A program made the position numbers and the translations under genes. Below are positions 11,510-20,729 of a DNA stretch of 64,000 nucleotides, piece by piece. How positions within the stretch are numbered: the stretch's first letter is position 1; each line of letters opens with the position of its first letter. The notes beneath the pieces were generated by a model, which was not told where the DNA came from, made no database searches, and was given only the letters and a program-made list of their open reading frames with translations. The DNA lies in assembly GCA_027013225.1 (NCBI GenBank), contig JALUXU010000069.1, positions 61,561 to 125,560 of the forward strand, given 5' to 3'. The DNA comes from Acidihalobacter sp. (GTDB lineage: Bacteria; Pseudomonadota; Gammaproteobacteria; DSM-5130; Acidihalobacteraceae).

Positions 11510-11869
11510 TCAAGCGTTCAAAGCGGCTTTAGCTTTTTCAGCAATGGCGCCAAACGCGTCGATATCGCGAACAGCGATATCGGCCAATACCTTACGGTCG
11601 ATTTCAACGCCGCTCTTGTTCATGCCGTCGATCAAGCGGCTATAGGAAAGGCCAAATTGACGAGCAGCCGCATTGATGCGCACGATCCACAAAGCACGGA
11701 ACTGACGTTTGCGCTGCCGCCGATCACGATAAGCATATTGGCCCGCGCGTGTCACGGCCTGCTTGGCAACGCGATAAACATTCTTGCGCGCGCCATAGTA
11801 CCCTTTCGCCTTTTTTAGTACTTTTTTGTGGCGTGCGTGTGCGGTTACACCACGTTTTACTCTTGGCAT
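11510..11869 (-). CDS. rplT: 50S ribosomal protein L20
   Basis: 119-residue 23S rRNA-binding assembly protein with a long basic N-terminal extension ([20 protein letters not shown]) and the conserved [20 protein letters not shown] segment. It lies 20 bp downstream of rpmI. In E. coli, L20 represses the rpmI-rplT part of this operon by binding the leader upstream of rpmI. The same organisation is present here, but I did not trace the pseudoknot. Confidence 0.97.
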   Translation of the reverse strand: MPRVKRGVTAHARHKKVLKKAKGYYGARKNVYRVAKQAVTRAGQYAYRDRRQRKRQFRALWIVRINAAARQFGLSYSRLIDGMNKSGVEIDRKVLADIAVRDIDAFGAIAEKAKAALNA

Positions 11870-11889
11870 TTGTATGTCCTCTCCATCAC

Positions 11890-12087
11890 TCAGTTATAAG
11901 GCAGCATCCGCTTAACCGCTGGTACGTCGCAGTCAGCCACATATGTTGTTGCGCGCAAATGGCGCTTACGCTTCGTGCTTTTTTTCGTCAGAATGTGATT
12001 GAGGTGAGATTGAGCTCGCTTGTAGCGGCCGGAGGCTGTCTTGGCGAAACGCTTGGCGGCCCCCCGGTTGGTTTTCAACTTTGGCAT
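11890..12087 (-). CDS. rpmI: 50S ribosomal protein L35
   Basis: 65-residue basic ribosomal protein. The start [14 protein letters not shown] and the core [18 protein letters not shown] match the L35 family, and 65 residues is the standard length. It sits 41 bp after infC and 20 bp before rplT in the conserved infC-rpmI-rplT order. Confidence 0.96.
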   Translation of the reverse strand: MPKLKTNRGAAKRFAKTASGRYKRAQSHLNHILTKKSTKRKRHLRATTYVADCDVPAVKRMLPYN

Positions 12088-12128
12088 GTGTTACTCCACT
12101 TATGGCATGCACAATCGAAGTGCATGAT

Positions 12129-12647
12129 TCATTTTTTCTTTGGGGCAACTACCATTATCATTTGTCGCCCCTCCATTTTAGGCCGCTGCTCAACCGTGGC
12201 GACATCAGCCAGATCCGCCTCGATTCTTTGCAGCAGTTGTACGCCTCTTTCTTGATGCGCCATTTCACGCCCACGGAAGCGGATCGTGATCTTGGCCTTA
12301 TCCCCATCGTTCAGGAATCGGATCAGGTTGCGCATCTTAACCTGATAATCTCCGACATCAGTACCCGGCCTGAATTTTACTTCCTTGATTTGTATCTGCT
12401 TTTGCTTTTTGCGGGCCAAGGAGGCTTTTTTGCTTTGTTCAAACTTGAATTTACCGTAGTCCATCACACGGCAAACAGGTGGCTGCGCCGTAGGCACTAT
12501 TTCCACCAGGTCGAGATCCGCCTCTTGGGCAATCGCAAGGGCCTCCTGAATAGGAACAATCCCTCGGTTCTCTCCTTCGGCATCAATCAACCTTACTTGC
12601 CTGGACGTAATCTCCTCATTCAGGCGAACAGTTTTCTGAGCGCTGAT
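12129..12647 (-). CDS. infC: Translation initiation factor IF-3, apparent AUC start
   Basis: Initiation factor that binds the 30S subunit and rejects non-canonical start codons and initiator mispairing. The frame with an ordinary start codon (TTG at 12590) would give only 153 residues and omit conserved sequence. In the same frame the coding potential extends upstream through [20 protein letters not shown], ending at a TAG at 12651. A GGAGG ribosome site lies 7 nt before an ATC codon at 12647. Starting there gives 172 residues, the usual IF-3 length. Rare AUU/AUC/AUA starts are a known autoregulatory feature of infC. The gene begins 13 bp after thrS. Confidence 0.9.
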   Translation of the reverse strand: MSAQKTVRLNEEITSRQVRLIDAEGENRGIVPIQEALAIAQEADLDLVEIVPTAQPPVCRVMDYGKFKFEQSKKASLARKKQKQIQIKEVKFRPGTDVGDYQVKMRNLIRFLNDGDKAKITIRFRGREMAHQERGVQLLQRIEADLADVATVEQRPKMEGRQMIMVVAPKKK

Positions 12648-12660
12648 ACGCTACCCTCCA

Positions 12661-14583
12661 TCAAGTAATTATTCCAGACGCAGACGGCACCGGCTCCTCA
12701 GCAAGCATTTCGAGCAAAGCCTCGAAACTCTTTGAACCGAGGTTCTCACCAGCACGTGTGCGAACGGAAATGGTTTGGTTTTCCGCTTCGCGATCCCCGA
12801 CAACAAGCAAGTAAGGAATGCGTTGAAGCGTATGCTCGCGAATCTTAAAGCCTATTTTCTCGTTTCTCAAGTCTAGAATCGCCCGAAACCCTTGCTTTAG
12901 CAAAATTCCGTGAACTTGTTTTGCGTAATCGGCCTGCCGGTCAGTTATTGTCATCACTACCAGCTGAACGGGCGCCAACCAAAACGGTAACTTGCCTTCA
13001 TGATGCTCGATGAGGATGCCAATAAATCTTTCCAGAGACCCCAAAATAGCGCGATGCAGCATGACAGGGGTTTTGCGATTGGAATGCTCGTCGATATATT
13101 CAGCCCCCAATTTCATCGGCATATGATAGTCTGCCTGGATTGTGCCCACCTGCCAGGCGCGGCCTATGGCGTCATGCAGGTGATACTCGATCTTGGGGCT
13201 GTAAAAAGCCCCTTCACCGGGCAATTCCTCCCATTCCACATCACAACGGCGCAAAGCTTTCCGTAACGTTTCCTCGGCTTTGTCCCACTCCTCGTCCGAT
13301 CCAATTCTTGAATCAGGCCGTAGCGCGATTTTGACGGATACATCATTGAATCCAAAGTCGGCATACACCTTCATGGCCTGCCGGTGGAAAGCTGCGACTT
13401 CTTCTTCAATTTGTTCTTCGGTACAAAATATATGGCCGTCATCCTGAGTGAACCCACGCACTCGCATGATGCCATGCAACGCGCCGGAAGTTTCGTTTCT
13501 ATGACAAGATCCGAACTCCCCATAGCGCAGCGGGAGGTCTTTATAACTACGCAAAGTATGATTGAATAACTGAATGTGGCCGGGACAATTCATTGGTTTG
13601 AGGGCATATTCCCGATTTTCTGAGTCGGTAAAAAACATATGCTCTTTGTAATTGTCCCAATGCCCCGAACGCTTCCACAATGAAACATCGACCACTTGCG
13701 GCGTGCGAACCTCCTGATAGCCGCAATCCGTATAGACGCGCCGCATGTATTGCTCGATAGTGGTCCATATACTCCAACCTTTAGGGTGCCAAAAGACCAT
13801 CCCCGGGGCTTCTTCCTGGGTATGAAAAAGGTCGAGTTGTTTTCCAATACGTCGATGATCGCGTTTTTCCGCCTCCTCTAAGCGCCTGAGATAGGTATTA
13901 AGGGATTTGCGATCAGGCCAAGCAGTCCCATAGATACGCTGCAGCATTTCATTGCGTGAATCCCCTCGCCAATACGCCCCTGCCAACTTGGTCAACTTGA
14001 AAGCGCCCAGTTTTCCCGTGCTGGGAACATGGGGACCGCGGCACAGATCGATAAAATCCCCTTGCCTGTAAAGAGACAGCACTTCGCCTTCAGGTATATC
14101 CTTAATAATTTCCGCCTTGTATTCCTCCCCCATCTCCCGAAAAAAGCGGCTGGCCTCTTCGCGCCCCATTTCGGTTCTGACAATAGGCATGTCCTGCGCC
14201 GCCAATTCATGCATCTTCGCTTCTATGGCTTCGAGATCTGCAGGTGTAAATGAGCGTGAGTATGAAAAATCGTAATAAAAACCATCCTCTATCACTGGGC
14301 CTATGGTAACTTGCGCCTCCGGGTAGAGCGCTTTTACAGCTTGCCCAAGCAAATGAGCTGTGGAATGACGCAGGATCTCAAGCCCCTCCGGATCTTTGGC
14401 TGTGATAATTGCGACATTGGCATCGGTACCCACCCGATAAGACAAATCGACCAAGTCCCCATCGACCCGCCCTGCCAAGGCGGCTTTCGCGAGCCCTGGG
14501 CCTATGGCGGCAGCGATGTCGCCCACACTGATCGCATGTGGAAATTCCCGGACACTTCCATCCGGAAGAGTAATTTTGGGCAT
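12661..14583 (-). CDS. thrS: Threonyl-tRNA synthetase
   Basis: 640-residue class II synthetase charging tRNA-Thr. Domains: N-terminal TGS (residues 1-60), editing domain with the [16 protein letters not shown] motif around 74-90, catalytic domain containing [10 protein letters not shown] and [12 protein letters not shown], and a C-terminal anticodon-binding domain from about 535. The catalytic zinc ligand Cys is in the MNCPGH motif. It is the first gene of the thrS-infC-rpmI-rplT-pheST unit. GGAGA precedes the start, and a hairpin at 14595-14619 abuts this ribosome site and may be an operator. Confidence 0.97.
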   Translation of the reverse strand: MPKITLPDGSVREFPHAISVGDIAAAIGPGLAKAALAGRVDGDLVDLSYRVGTDANVAIITAKDPEGLEILRHSTAHLLGQAVKALYPEAQVTIGPVIEDGFYYDFSYSRSFTPADLEAIEAKMHELAAQDMPIVRTEMGREEASRFFREMGEEYKAEIIKDIPEGEVLSLYRQGDFIDLCRGPHVPSTGKLGAFKLTKLAGAYWRGDSRNEMLQRIYGTAWPDRKSLNTYLRRLEEAEKRDHRRIGKQLDLFHTQEEAPGMVFWHPKGWSIWTTIEQYMRRVYTDCGYQEVRTPQVVDVSLWKRSGHWDNYKEHMFFTDSENREYALKPMNCPGHIQLFNHTLRSYKDLPLRYGEFGSCHRNETSGALHGIMRVRGFTQDDGHIFCTEEQIEEEVAAFHRQAMKVYADFGFNDVSVKIALRPDSRIGSDEEWDKAEETLRKALRRCDVEWEELPGEGAFYSPKIEYHLHDAIGRAWQVGTIQADYHMPMKLGAEYIDEHSNRKTPVMLHRAILGSLERFIGILIEHHEGKLPFWLAPVQLVVMTITDRQADYAKQVHGILLKQGFRAILDLRNEKIGFKIREHTLQRIPYLLVVGDREAENQTISVRTRAGENLGSKSFEALLEMLAEEPVPSASGIIT

Positions 14584-14594
14584 AAAATTCTCCA

Positions 14595-14619
14595 GCGCAG
14601 CCTTAACAAGGGGTTGCGC
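14595..14619 (-). promoter_or_regulatory. Hairpin abutting the thrS ribosome-binding site
   Basis: On the minus strand GCGCA pairs with TGCGC, with an inner CCTT/AAGG helix closed by a 3-nt loop. It ends directly before the GGAG of the thrS ribosome site. E. coli ThrRS represses its own translation by binding tRNA-like hairpins in this region. Whether this hairpin plays that part is an inference from its position. Confidence 0.35.
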
Positions 14620-14820
14620 AGCAAAAAAGTTTAATATAAACAGCTTATTAGGGCTTTGAGGTTCAACGCAATCTATTGATTTTCAGATTGTTTGGCATTT
14701 CTACAGAATATGAGCGGACCGGTGCTTACACTCTCCATTTCCCATCACGCCATATCACTCGGCCATGCGTTCACCCGCAGAAGATAACAAAACCTTTTTT
14801 CGAGTAAACAGCAGGAACAT

Positions 14821-16011
14821 TCATATATTAATTACGTCAAATTCCACCCGTGGATCAACGTCAGCCGAATAATCGACATTCTCAAAACCAAAACCAAATA
14901 ATTTCATGAACTCTTCTTTATAAAGAGCATAATCCGTCAATTCGAAAAGGTTTTCAGTGGTGACCTGGGGCCATAGTTCGCGACACGCTTCTTGGACGTC
15001 ATCACGAAGCTCCCAATCATCCATTCGAATCCGTCCTGCTTCGTCTACGGCTGCATCCTGCCCATACAGGCCGGTGGAGAACAAACGATCGATTTGCTCA
15101 ACACAACCTTCGTGCAGTCCTTGCTTGCGCATGACATTCATCACAATGGACAAATACAAAGGCATCATGGGAATGGCCGAAGACGCCTGAGTAACCACGG
15201 ATTTGAGCATGCTGACGACGGCCCGCCCGCCTTTTTCACGCATGCGAGCATCGATTGCATGCGCCGCACGCTCGAGATCCTGTTTGGCTCGGCCAAGGGT
15301 GCCATGCCAGTAGATAGGCCAGGTTATATCGGTACCGATGTAACTATAGGCCGTAGTCTGACACCCATCGGCAAGGACGCCTGCCTGATCTAATGCTGAC
15401 AGCCATAATTCCCAATCCTGGCCACCCATGACCTTGACGGTTGACTCGATTTCTTCTTCACTCGCCGGCTCGATTTCCGCGCTTATCACCATATCGCGGT
15501 TGGTATCAATGGCATTGGCGCAAAACGGCGACCCGATGGGCTTGAGCGCCGATCGCACGACTTCTCCCGTATCCGGCATCTTGCGTACAGGCGCCGCCAG
15601 CGAGTAAATCACAAGATCAACTTGCCCCATGTCCTCCTTGATCGCCTCAATGACCTTGCGCTTGGCCTCATGGGAAAATGCGTCACCGTTGAAGTTTTTT
15701 GCATACAAACCCGCCTCGCGGGCATAACGATCGAAGGCAGCCGTGTTGTACCAGCCAGCGGTGGCCGGTTTTTTCTCTGTTCCGGGTCTTTCGAAAAAAA
15801 CGCCGATGGTGGCGGCCCCGGAGCCGAAAGCAGCGGTGATGCGCGAAGCCAATCCATAACCACTTGACGCGCCTATCACCAGTACGCGCTTGGGCCCGTT
15901 TTCTATCGGATGGCGCTTGACGTATTCAATCTGCCGACGCACATTCTCCGCGCAACCTTCAGGATGCGCGGTAGTACAAATAAAGCCTCGAATTTTGGGT
16001 TTGATCACCAT
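14821..16011 (-). CDS. fabV: Trans-2-enoyl-ACP/CoA reductase FabV
   Basis: NAD(P)H-dependent enoyl reductase performing the last step of each fatty acid elongation cycle, a non-homologous-length alternative to FabI. The start [17 protein letters not shown] and the cofactor loop [15 protein letters not shown] are family hallmarks. The catalytic pair Tyr-x8-Lys is present as [10 protein letters not shown] (Tyr234, Lys243 with this start). I chose the ATG at 16011 over the one at 16020 because the AGGA ribosome site is 8 nt from the former and too close to the latter. At 396 residues the length is normal. FabV enzymes often resist triclosan. It is single, 131 bp downstream of malQ on the same strand. 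Confidence 0.94.
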   Translation of the reverse strand: MVIKPKIRGFICTTAHPEGCAENVRRQIEYVKRHPIENGPKRVLVIGASSGYGLASRITAAFGSGAATIGVFFERPGTEKKPATAGWYNTAAFDRYAREAGLYAKNFNGDAFSHEAKRKVIEAIKEDMGQVDLVIYSLAAPVRKMPDTGEVVRSALKPIGSPFCANAIDTNRDMVISAEIEPASEEEIESTVKVMGGQDWELWLSALDQAGVLADGCQTTAYSYIGTDITWPIYWHGTLGRAKQDLERAAHAIDARMREKGGRAVVSMLKSVVTQASSAIPMMPLYLSIVMNVMRKQGLHEGCVEQIDRLFSTGLYGQDAAVDEAGRIRMDDWELRDDVQEACRELWPQVTTENLFELTDYALYKEEFMKLFGFGFENVDYSADVDPRVEFDVINI

Positions 16012-16141
16012 CGAATTCATCCTGATCCAAATAAGCTATTTTAACAACTTATTGAAATACGATCACGCGAGTAAGAACAAAGCAGCCTGTCGGGCGGGGA
16101 AGAGCATGGCGAGATAGACATCCTCAGCCGTCAATGTCTGA

Positions 16142-17609
16142 TCATTTCCTCCCATACATATCGATCATTATCCTTACTCGTTCACAAAGTCCGGTTCCGA
16201 TCTGATCCCAGCTAAATCGCCAGCGCCAGTTCCGATCACCATGGGTCCCAGGCGTATTCATTCGAGCCTCGCTCCCTAAACCCAGAATATCCTGCATCGG
16301 CACGACGGCCAAATCAGCCACCGAAGAAAAAGCGGTGCGTATCAACGGCCATGGCATGGGCTCGCCGGGAAACCCTAAATATTGATTAATGTAATTTTGT
16401 AGATCGGGCGAAAGGGATCGATACCACCCCAAAGTGGTGTCATTATCGTGCGTTCCCGTATATACAACAAAGTTTGGTTCGTGATTGTGGGGAAGATATG
16501 GGTTTTGCGCCCCCCCCTTCGAAAGCAAACTGAAGCACCTTCATGCCAGGCAAACCATAGTCATGGCGGAATGCCTCGACATCAGGCGTTATGATGCCTA
16601 AATCCTCGGCTACTAACGGCAAATGCCCAAAAGTTTTGATCAGCTCATCGAACAAAGCCCTGCCTGGTGCAGGCGCCCAGCTTCCGTTGATTGCTGTGCT
16701 CTCATTGGCTGGAATAGCCCAGCAGGCGACAAAGCCCCTGAAATGATCGACACGTAAAAAATCAAACAGCTCAAGCTGGGTGGCGAGGCGCTTTTTCCAC
16801 CAGTCAAAACTCTCTTCCTGCATCTTGTCCCAGTTATAACAAGGGTTGCCCCAAAGTTGACCGGTCGATGAGAAATAATCAGGTGGCACGCCCGCCACGT
16901 GTCTCGCTCCCCCTTTTTCGTCCAGATCGAATAAATGAGGTTCACACCAGACGTCCGCGCTATCCAGAGCAACAAAGATCGGCATATCGCCAAACAACTT
17001 CACATTCTTACTGTTCGCATAATCGCGCAATTCATGCCATTGCCTGAAAAACACGTATTGCTCGAATATGCATTGAGCAACATGCTCTTGGAGCAAACCC
17101 CCGACCTCTTCCAGAGCGCCCGGAACGCGATCTCTTAGCCGTTGCGGCCATTTCCACCACGGCAGATCATCGAAATGACGGCGCAAAGCGCGATAAAGCC
17201 CGTAATCATTGAGCCAATGAGCATGCTTTTGCTTGAACTCCTGAAAAGAGGCGTGGTCGTCAGCATTCGCGTTTTGCTCGAAAGATTGACGGCTCAATAC
17301 CATCAGGCGCGCCCTGGCCTCACTCGAAACCGCCTCGCAAATTAACCCTGAATCGAGCCACCCCCAATCCGCGATGCGTTGCAAACTGATCAACTGGGGG
17401 TTACCTGCATGCGCCGATTGCGATTGATAGGGTGAACCGTCCGCGTGAGGAGGATTCAATGGCAAGAGCTGCCATACCCCGAATCCGCAATTGGCCAAAA
17501 AATCGACGAAATACCTGGCATCCGGGCCGATATCTCCCGTTAATCCCGGTCCAGGCAAAGAAGTAGGGTGGAGCAGAAGACCGGCGCTACGCTGGTTCCC
17601 GAGAATCAT
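16142..17609 (-). pseudogene. malQ: 4-alpha-glucanotransferase (amylomaltase), one frameshift
   Basis: GH77 enzyme that transfers maltodextrin chains in glycogen and maltose metabolism. The first part (17609 down to about 16517) carries the N-terminus (LLLHPTSLPGPG), the nucleophile motif RVDHFRGF and the acid/base motif VAEDLG. The last part, with GTHDNDTTLGW and the C-terminus, is in a different frame. The break is at a run of eight G on the minus strand (16510-16517). Removing one G restores a full frame of about 488 residues with FEGGAQNPYLPH across the joint. Nothing else is broken, so this may be a sequencing error, a very recent mutation or slippage rather than long decay. Confidence 0.85.
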
Positions 17610-18034
17610 GTACCGCTCCTGGCGTGAGGGAAGATAAGTGGTTGAACCTTAGTTTAACAGTTTGACCGACTTCATCCTCAATACCTGACCCTGCTTGCAA
17701 GCACGCGTCAGCAGGAAGCAGCCGTCACAAAAACGGTATCAAATCCATTTTCGTCTTTTATTCCATAAATGGCACGACCAATTGGCCCGAATGCGCTCGA
17801 AACAGCCTCCAATCCAGAATCGTTTTTTTTCGATCCTCTACTCAATCCGGCCACCTCATTCTCCTGGTATTTCTTTGGAATAAAACAACTCGAAAGTCCG
17901 TCTCAGTCTACAGTAGATAGAAAAATCGTGTTTCTATCTATCCATCGCTTGGCCTTTGATATTCGCATTTTCGCTCCCTAATTAAGGGCAATGGCCGGAA
18001 CAAAAAGCGTATATCCATCAAGAAGGAGGCAGAC
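17610..18034. other. Gene-free divergent region between malQ and soxX
   Basis: 425 bp without a supportable gene, separating the minus-strand malQ start from the plus-strand sox cluster. Both promoters must lie here. The only structured element I see is the 10-bp inverted repeat at 17914-17940. The soxX ribosome site AAGGAGG lies at 18020-18027. Confidence 0.6.
17914..17940. promoter_or_regulatory. Perfect inverted repeat upstream of soxX
   Basis: TAGATAGAAA and its exact complement TTTCTATCTA are separated by 7 nt, 95 bp before the soxX start. This is the size and symmetry of an operator for a dimeric regulator. It could also be a hairpin in a long leader. No regulator gene is adjacent, so the link to sox control is inferred from position only. 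Confidence 0.4.
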
Positions 18035-18421
18035 ATGAGGAACCCTGTACGACTTGCAACAGGCCTGTTGGCGACAAGCCTGCTCGCGAGCAACCTGGCC
18101 TTAACCATGCCCTCGACGGCGAATGCGGCCAGTCCCAGCGCAAAAGACATTCAGGAAGGCAAGGCGCTCGCTTTCAGCCGCAAGGAAGGCAATTGCCTGG
18201 CCTGCCACATGATCCCAGGCGGTCAGCAAGCGGGTGACATCGGCCCGCCGCTAATCGCCATGAAAGCCCGCTTCCCCGATCGTCAAAAATTATTCAACAT
18301 CATCTGGGATTCCCATAAATACTTCCCAGGTCCAGCCAACATTATGCCGCCTTTCGGCCGCAACCATATTTTGACCAAGCATCAGATAAATCTGATCATC
18401 GACTTTCTCTATACTCATTGA
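18035..18421 (+). CDS. soxX: Sulfur-oxidation c-type cytochrome SoxX
   Basis: Periplasmic monohaem cytochrome that pairs with SoxA to couple thiosulfate to the carrier protein SoxYZ and take up the electrons. A Sec signal peptide is visible, with a likely cut after Ala31 (STANA). The haem motif CLACH is at residues 54-58 and the probable axial Met is Met104 in NIMPPFG. At 128 residues it is a short SoxX. It is the first gene of a tight soxX-Y-Z-A run, with a strong AAGGAGG ribosome site. Confidence 0.92.
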   Translation: MRNPVRLATGLLATSLLASNLALTMPSTANAASPSAKDIQEGKALAFSRKEGNCLACHMIPGGQQAGDIGPPLIAMKARFPDRQKLFNIIWDSHKYFPGPANIMPPFGRNHILTKHQINLIIDFLYTH

Positions 18422-18444
18422 TCAATCCAGGGAGAATTAAACTT

Positions 18445-18918
18445 ATGGAACAAACTCGTCGCGTATTTCTCAAGAGAAGCCTCACCGCAAGCGCCATTGG
18501 GGCAGCGGTGGGAGCTGGATTGCTGAATCCCCGCAGCGCTTTTGCGGATGCTTGGCCAGAAAAAGCCTTTATGTCGACCAACTACAAAGAAGTCATGAAA
18601 ATGATCGATGGGGCAGATACGGCCGAATCCGGTCACGTCACTATTCAAGCCCCAGATATAGCTGAAAACGGTGCCGTCGTCCCGGTTACAATGTCCTCCG
18701 ACTTGGACAATGTCGTCAGCCTGACGCTCTATACGCCCCAAAACCCCTTCCCGTTGAATTCAACCTACGAATTCAGCCATGGGGCGCTACCGTATGCTTC
18801 TTTCCGCATCAAACTGGCCAAAACCATGCCCATCACGGCCGTGGCCCGTACGGCGGACGGCAAACTTTACAGCGCCACCAAACAAGTAAAAGTCACCATC
18901 GGTGGCTGCGGCGGCTGA
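18445..18918 (+). CDS. soxY: Thiosulfate carrier protein SoxY
   Basis: Carrier half of SoxYZ. The substrate is covalently bound to the cysteine of the C-terminal GGCGG motif, here the last five residues of 157 (Cys155). The N-terminus has a twin-arginine signal (RR at residues 5-6 in TRRVFLK, then a hydrophobic Ala/Gly stretch), so the protein is exported folded, carrying SoxZ. The ATG at 18445 is chosen for its GGGAGA ribosome site and because it yields the intact Tat signal. It starts 23 bp after soxX. Confidence 0.95.
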   Translation: MEQTRRVFLKRSLTASAIGAAVGAGLLNPRSAFADAWPEKAFMSTNYKEVMKMIDGADTAESGHVTIQAPDIAENGAVVPVTMSSDLDNVVSLTLYTPQNPFPLNSTYEFSHGALPYASFRIKLAKTMPITAVARTADGKLYSATKQVKVTIGGCGG

Positions 18919-18954
18919 CCTTGACAATACCATTAACTTAGGAGAGCAATTCTT

Positions 18955-19257
18955 ATGTCAAACACGATTCGCACCCGAGCCATGTTGAACGGCGATATCG
19001 CCAAAATCATGGCTTTGATCAATCATCCGATGAGTCTCAAAATCGTAAATGGAAAAACCATCCCTTTGAATTTTATCGAACAGGTCAAAGCAGAAATCAA
19101 TGGCAAACAGGTGTTTCTGGCTGACTGGAGCGCCGCGATCTCGAAAAACCCTTTCCTTGCATTCAAGGTCAAGGGGGCCAAGGCAGGCGACTCGGTCAAA
19201 CTGTCCTGGAATGACAACAAAGGCAAATCCGGGTCCACGGAGTTCAAGATTTCTTGA
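18955..19257 (+). CDS. soxZ: Sulfur-oxidation protein SoxZ
   Basis: 100-residue immunoglobulin-fold partner of SoxY. Conserved features include the N-terminal IRTRAMLNGDI stretch, MALINHPM and the C-terminal GDSVKLSWNDNKG. It has no signal peptide and is thought to be exported piggy-back with Tat-dependent SoxY, consistent with the signal on SoxY here. The gene lies 36 bp after soxY with AGGAGA upstream. Confidence 0.95.
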   Translation: MSNTIRTRAMLNGDIAKIMALINHPMSLKIVNGKTIPLNFIEQVKAEINGKQVFLADWSAAISKNPFLAFKVKGAKAGDSVKLSWNDNKGKSGSTEFKIS

Positions 19258-19305
19258 ATTTTTCCGCAGTCACTCCGATTATTGCATGAGGGAGGAGATA
19301 CCCCT

Positions 19306-20166
19306 ATGAAAACAATTCGCTCGATCAGCGCGGTAGTAGCCACAAGCCTGATGCTCATACCCATGGTTTCATTGGCTGGGTCTCAACCGAATCCAGAACA
19401 GGATTTGAAAGCTTTCAGACAATATTTCGAACAACGTTTTCCAAATACGCCCTTCAAGGATTTCTCGAACGGGTCGTTCGCCAAAGGCATCGGCTCACCA
19501 GGGGCGATTTCACAATGGCAAAGCATGGAGGAATTCCCGCCCTACGATTTTGCCGTGGCCAAAGGTAAAAAATTATTCAACACTCCGTTTCCTAACGGAA
19601 AAACATACGCGAGTTGCTTCCCGCATGGTGGAATTGGAATTGCCCAGAACTATCCCTATGTGAACAACAAAACGGGACAAGTCGTTACCATCGAGACAGC
19701 CATCAACGCCTGTAGGGAGAAAAATGGCCTGAAACCTCTTCCCTGGCTGAAGGGTGATTTGGCAGACATATCGGCTTACATGTTCAGCACTTCTGACGGC
19801 AAAGCGGTTAATGTCAAAACTCCGTCTACGCCCGCTGAACTCAAGGCCTATGAAACAGGGAAAAAGATTTTCTATACGCGCCGCGGCAAACTCGATATGT
19901 CATGTGCGGGATGTCATACCTATCACTCCGGCCAACGTCTACGCGCCCAAACCATCTCCCCTACTCTCGGTTTGGTGGTCAGCTTCCCGGCTTATCGAGC
20001 CAAGTGGGGTGCCCTCGGCACAATCGACAGACGCTTCATCGGTTGCAACAAGAACACTCAAGCCAAACCATTCAAACCTCAGAGCACTGAATATCGTGAT
20101 CTGCAGTATTTTCTGACCTATATGAGCAATGGCCTTCCCATAAATGCGCCGCAGTGGCGTCCCTGA
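19306..20166 (+). CDS. soxA: Sulfur-oxidation cytochrome SoxA, monohaem type
   Basis: Catalytic cytochrome of SoxAX. The start at 19306 follows a GGAGGAGA site and gives a clean signal peptide (cut near Ala24). Only one haem motif is present, CAGCH at residues 200-204. The position of the N-terminal haem in dihaem SoxA is occupied by a lone Cys104 (ASCFPHGG), with Cys136 as likely disulfide partner, the monohaem pattern. Cys247 in FIGCNKN is the expected active-site haem ligand that carries persulfide. 286 residues. It ends the sox run and is followed by a strong terminator. No soxB follows. Confidence 0.93.
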   Translation: MKTIRSISAVVATSLMLIPMVSLAGSQPNPEQDLKAFRQYFEQRFPNTPFKDFSNGSFAKGIGSPGAISQWQSMEEFPPYDFAVAKGKKLFNTPFPNGKTYASCFPHGGIGIAQNYPYVNNKTGQVVTIETAINACREKNGLKPLPWLKGDLADISAYMFSTSDGKAVNVKTPSTPAELKAYETGKKIFYTRRGKLDMSCAGCHTYHSGQRLRAQTISPTLGLVVSFPAYRAKWGALGTIDRRFIGCNKNTQAKPFKPQSTEYRDLQYFLTYMSNGLPINAPQWRP

Positions 20167-20193
20167 ACGAAGATTGACCAGTTTGTATTCATC

Positions 20194-20220
20194 AGCCCGG
20201 CAAACGCCGGGCTTTTTTCT
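20194..20220 (+). terminator. Rho-independent terminator after soxA
   Basis: AGCCCGGC (20194-20201) pairs perfectly with GCCGGGCT (20206-20213) around a 4-nt loop and is followed by a T-run. It starts 28 bp after the soxA stop and defines the end of the soxXYZA transcript. Confidence 0.92.
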
Positions 20221-20239
20221 TAAGATTCTAAACAACTTG

Positions 20240-20452
20240 TTCGTCACCCCCACTGTTTAATCCGAGCACTTCTGCCGGCCGCCCGCTCTCTCAGCTCAAA
20301 GCATCCTGGCTCTCACCGCGGAGCAGTCGCAGCATCACTTCCTACTTGCGCTTCGCCGACCAACGCTTCACCTAAGATTTCCACTCATGGACACCTCCTA
20401 TTTCTTTCATTCTGAAACAGATATGTGTCCAGTTTATTCGAGGGGCTACCCA
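20240..20452 (-). mobile_element. Truncated IS3-family element: one end plus decayed orfA
   Basis: On the minus strand the sequence starts at 20452 with TGGGTAGCCCC and a terminal-repeat-like stretch (..AAACTGGACAC). Next comes a ribosome site and an ATG at 20388 (MSGN...). One frame then reads KRWSAKRK, stop, EVMLRLLRGESQDALS, stop. That is the OrfA N-terminus of IS3-family transposases with in-frame stops and a frameshift near the start. Similarity fades around 20240 and neither OrfB nor the other end is present, so this is a remnant. The end at 20452 abuts the cas3 fragment. Confidence 0.65.
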
Positions 20453-20700
20453 GTTGGAGCGTGATCGCGCTGCACGGATCGAATTCATCCAAGAGATGGA
20501 AAGGCTGTTTCTGAAACCGGCGGGGTTGTCTCTCGACGAAACACCACCCCAGGTCGATCTCGAATTCCTTGCCGGTTTCTGTTCCGTCTGCGATTGGCTT
20601 GGCTCGACGGCGGAAAACCAGCAGGGCGATCCACGCTTTACCTACCGTGACGACAAAGCCGCGCTGCAAGACTATCTGGATGCGCGTTGTGAGATCGCGG
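20453..20700 (+). pseudogene. Remnant of CRISPR-associated Cas3 (HD domain region)
   Basis: An open stretch of about 80 codons reads ERDRAARIEFIQEMERLF, then DLEFLAGFCSVCDWLGS, FTYRDDKAALQDYLDAR. AGFxSVCDWLGS is characteristic of the end of the Cas3 HD nuclease domain in type I CRISPR systems. Both ends are missing: the left is cut by the IS3-family end at 20452, and the right stops at the CRISPR-repeat-like sequence at 20701. No helicase motifs and no other cas genes occur in the window. It cannot function. The alternative, an unrelated HD protein, is less likely given the adjacent repeat. Confidence 0.6.
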
Positions 20701-20729
20701 CTGTTCCCCGCGCCCGCGGGAATGAACCG
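20701..20729. repeat. Orphan type I-E-like CRISPR repeat
   Basis: A 29-bp sequence with the GTTCCCCGCG...GGAATGAACCG frame of type I-E repeats and an internal palindrome CCCGCG-CC-CGCGGG. Length and palindrome match that class. No second copy is seen one repeat-spacer unit away on either side, so this is a solitary relic next to the cas3 fragment, not an array. Confidence 0.55.

Noticed and set aside
12081..12668. 195-codon plus-strand frame opposite infC
   Set aside because: Shadow of infC and rpmI; no family features.
20385..20669. Minus-strand 94-codon frame ending in a GAGNS-like stretch
   Set aside because: Antisense to the cas3 fragment and CRISPR repeat; no domain or ribosome site.
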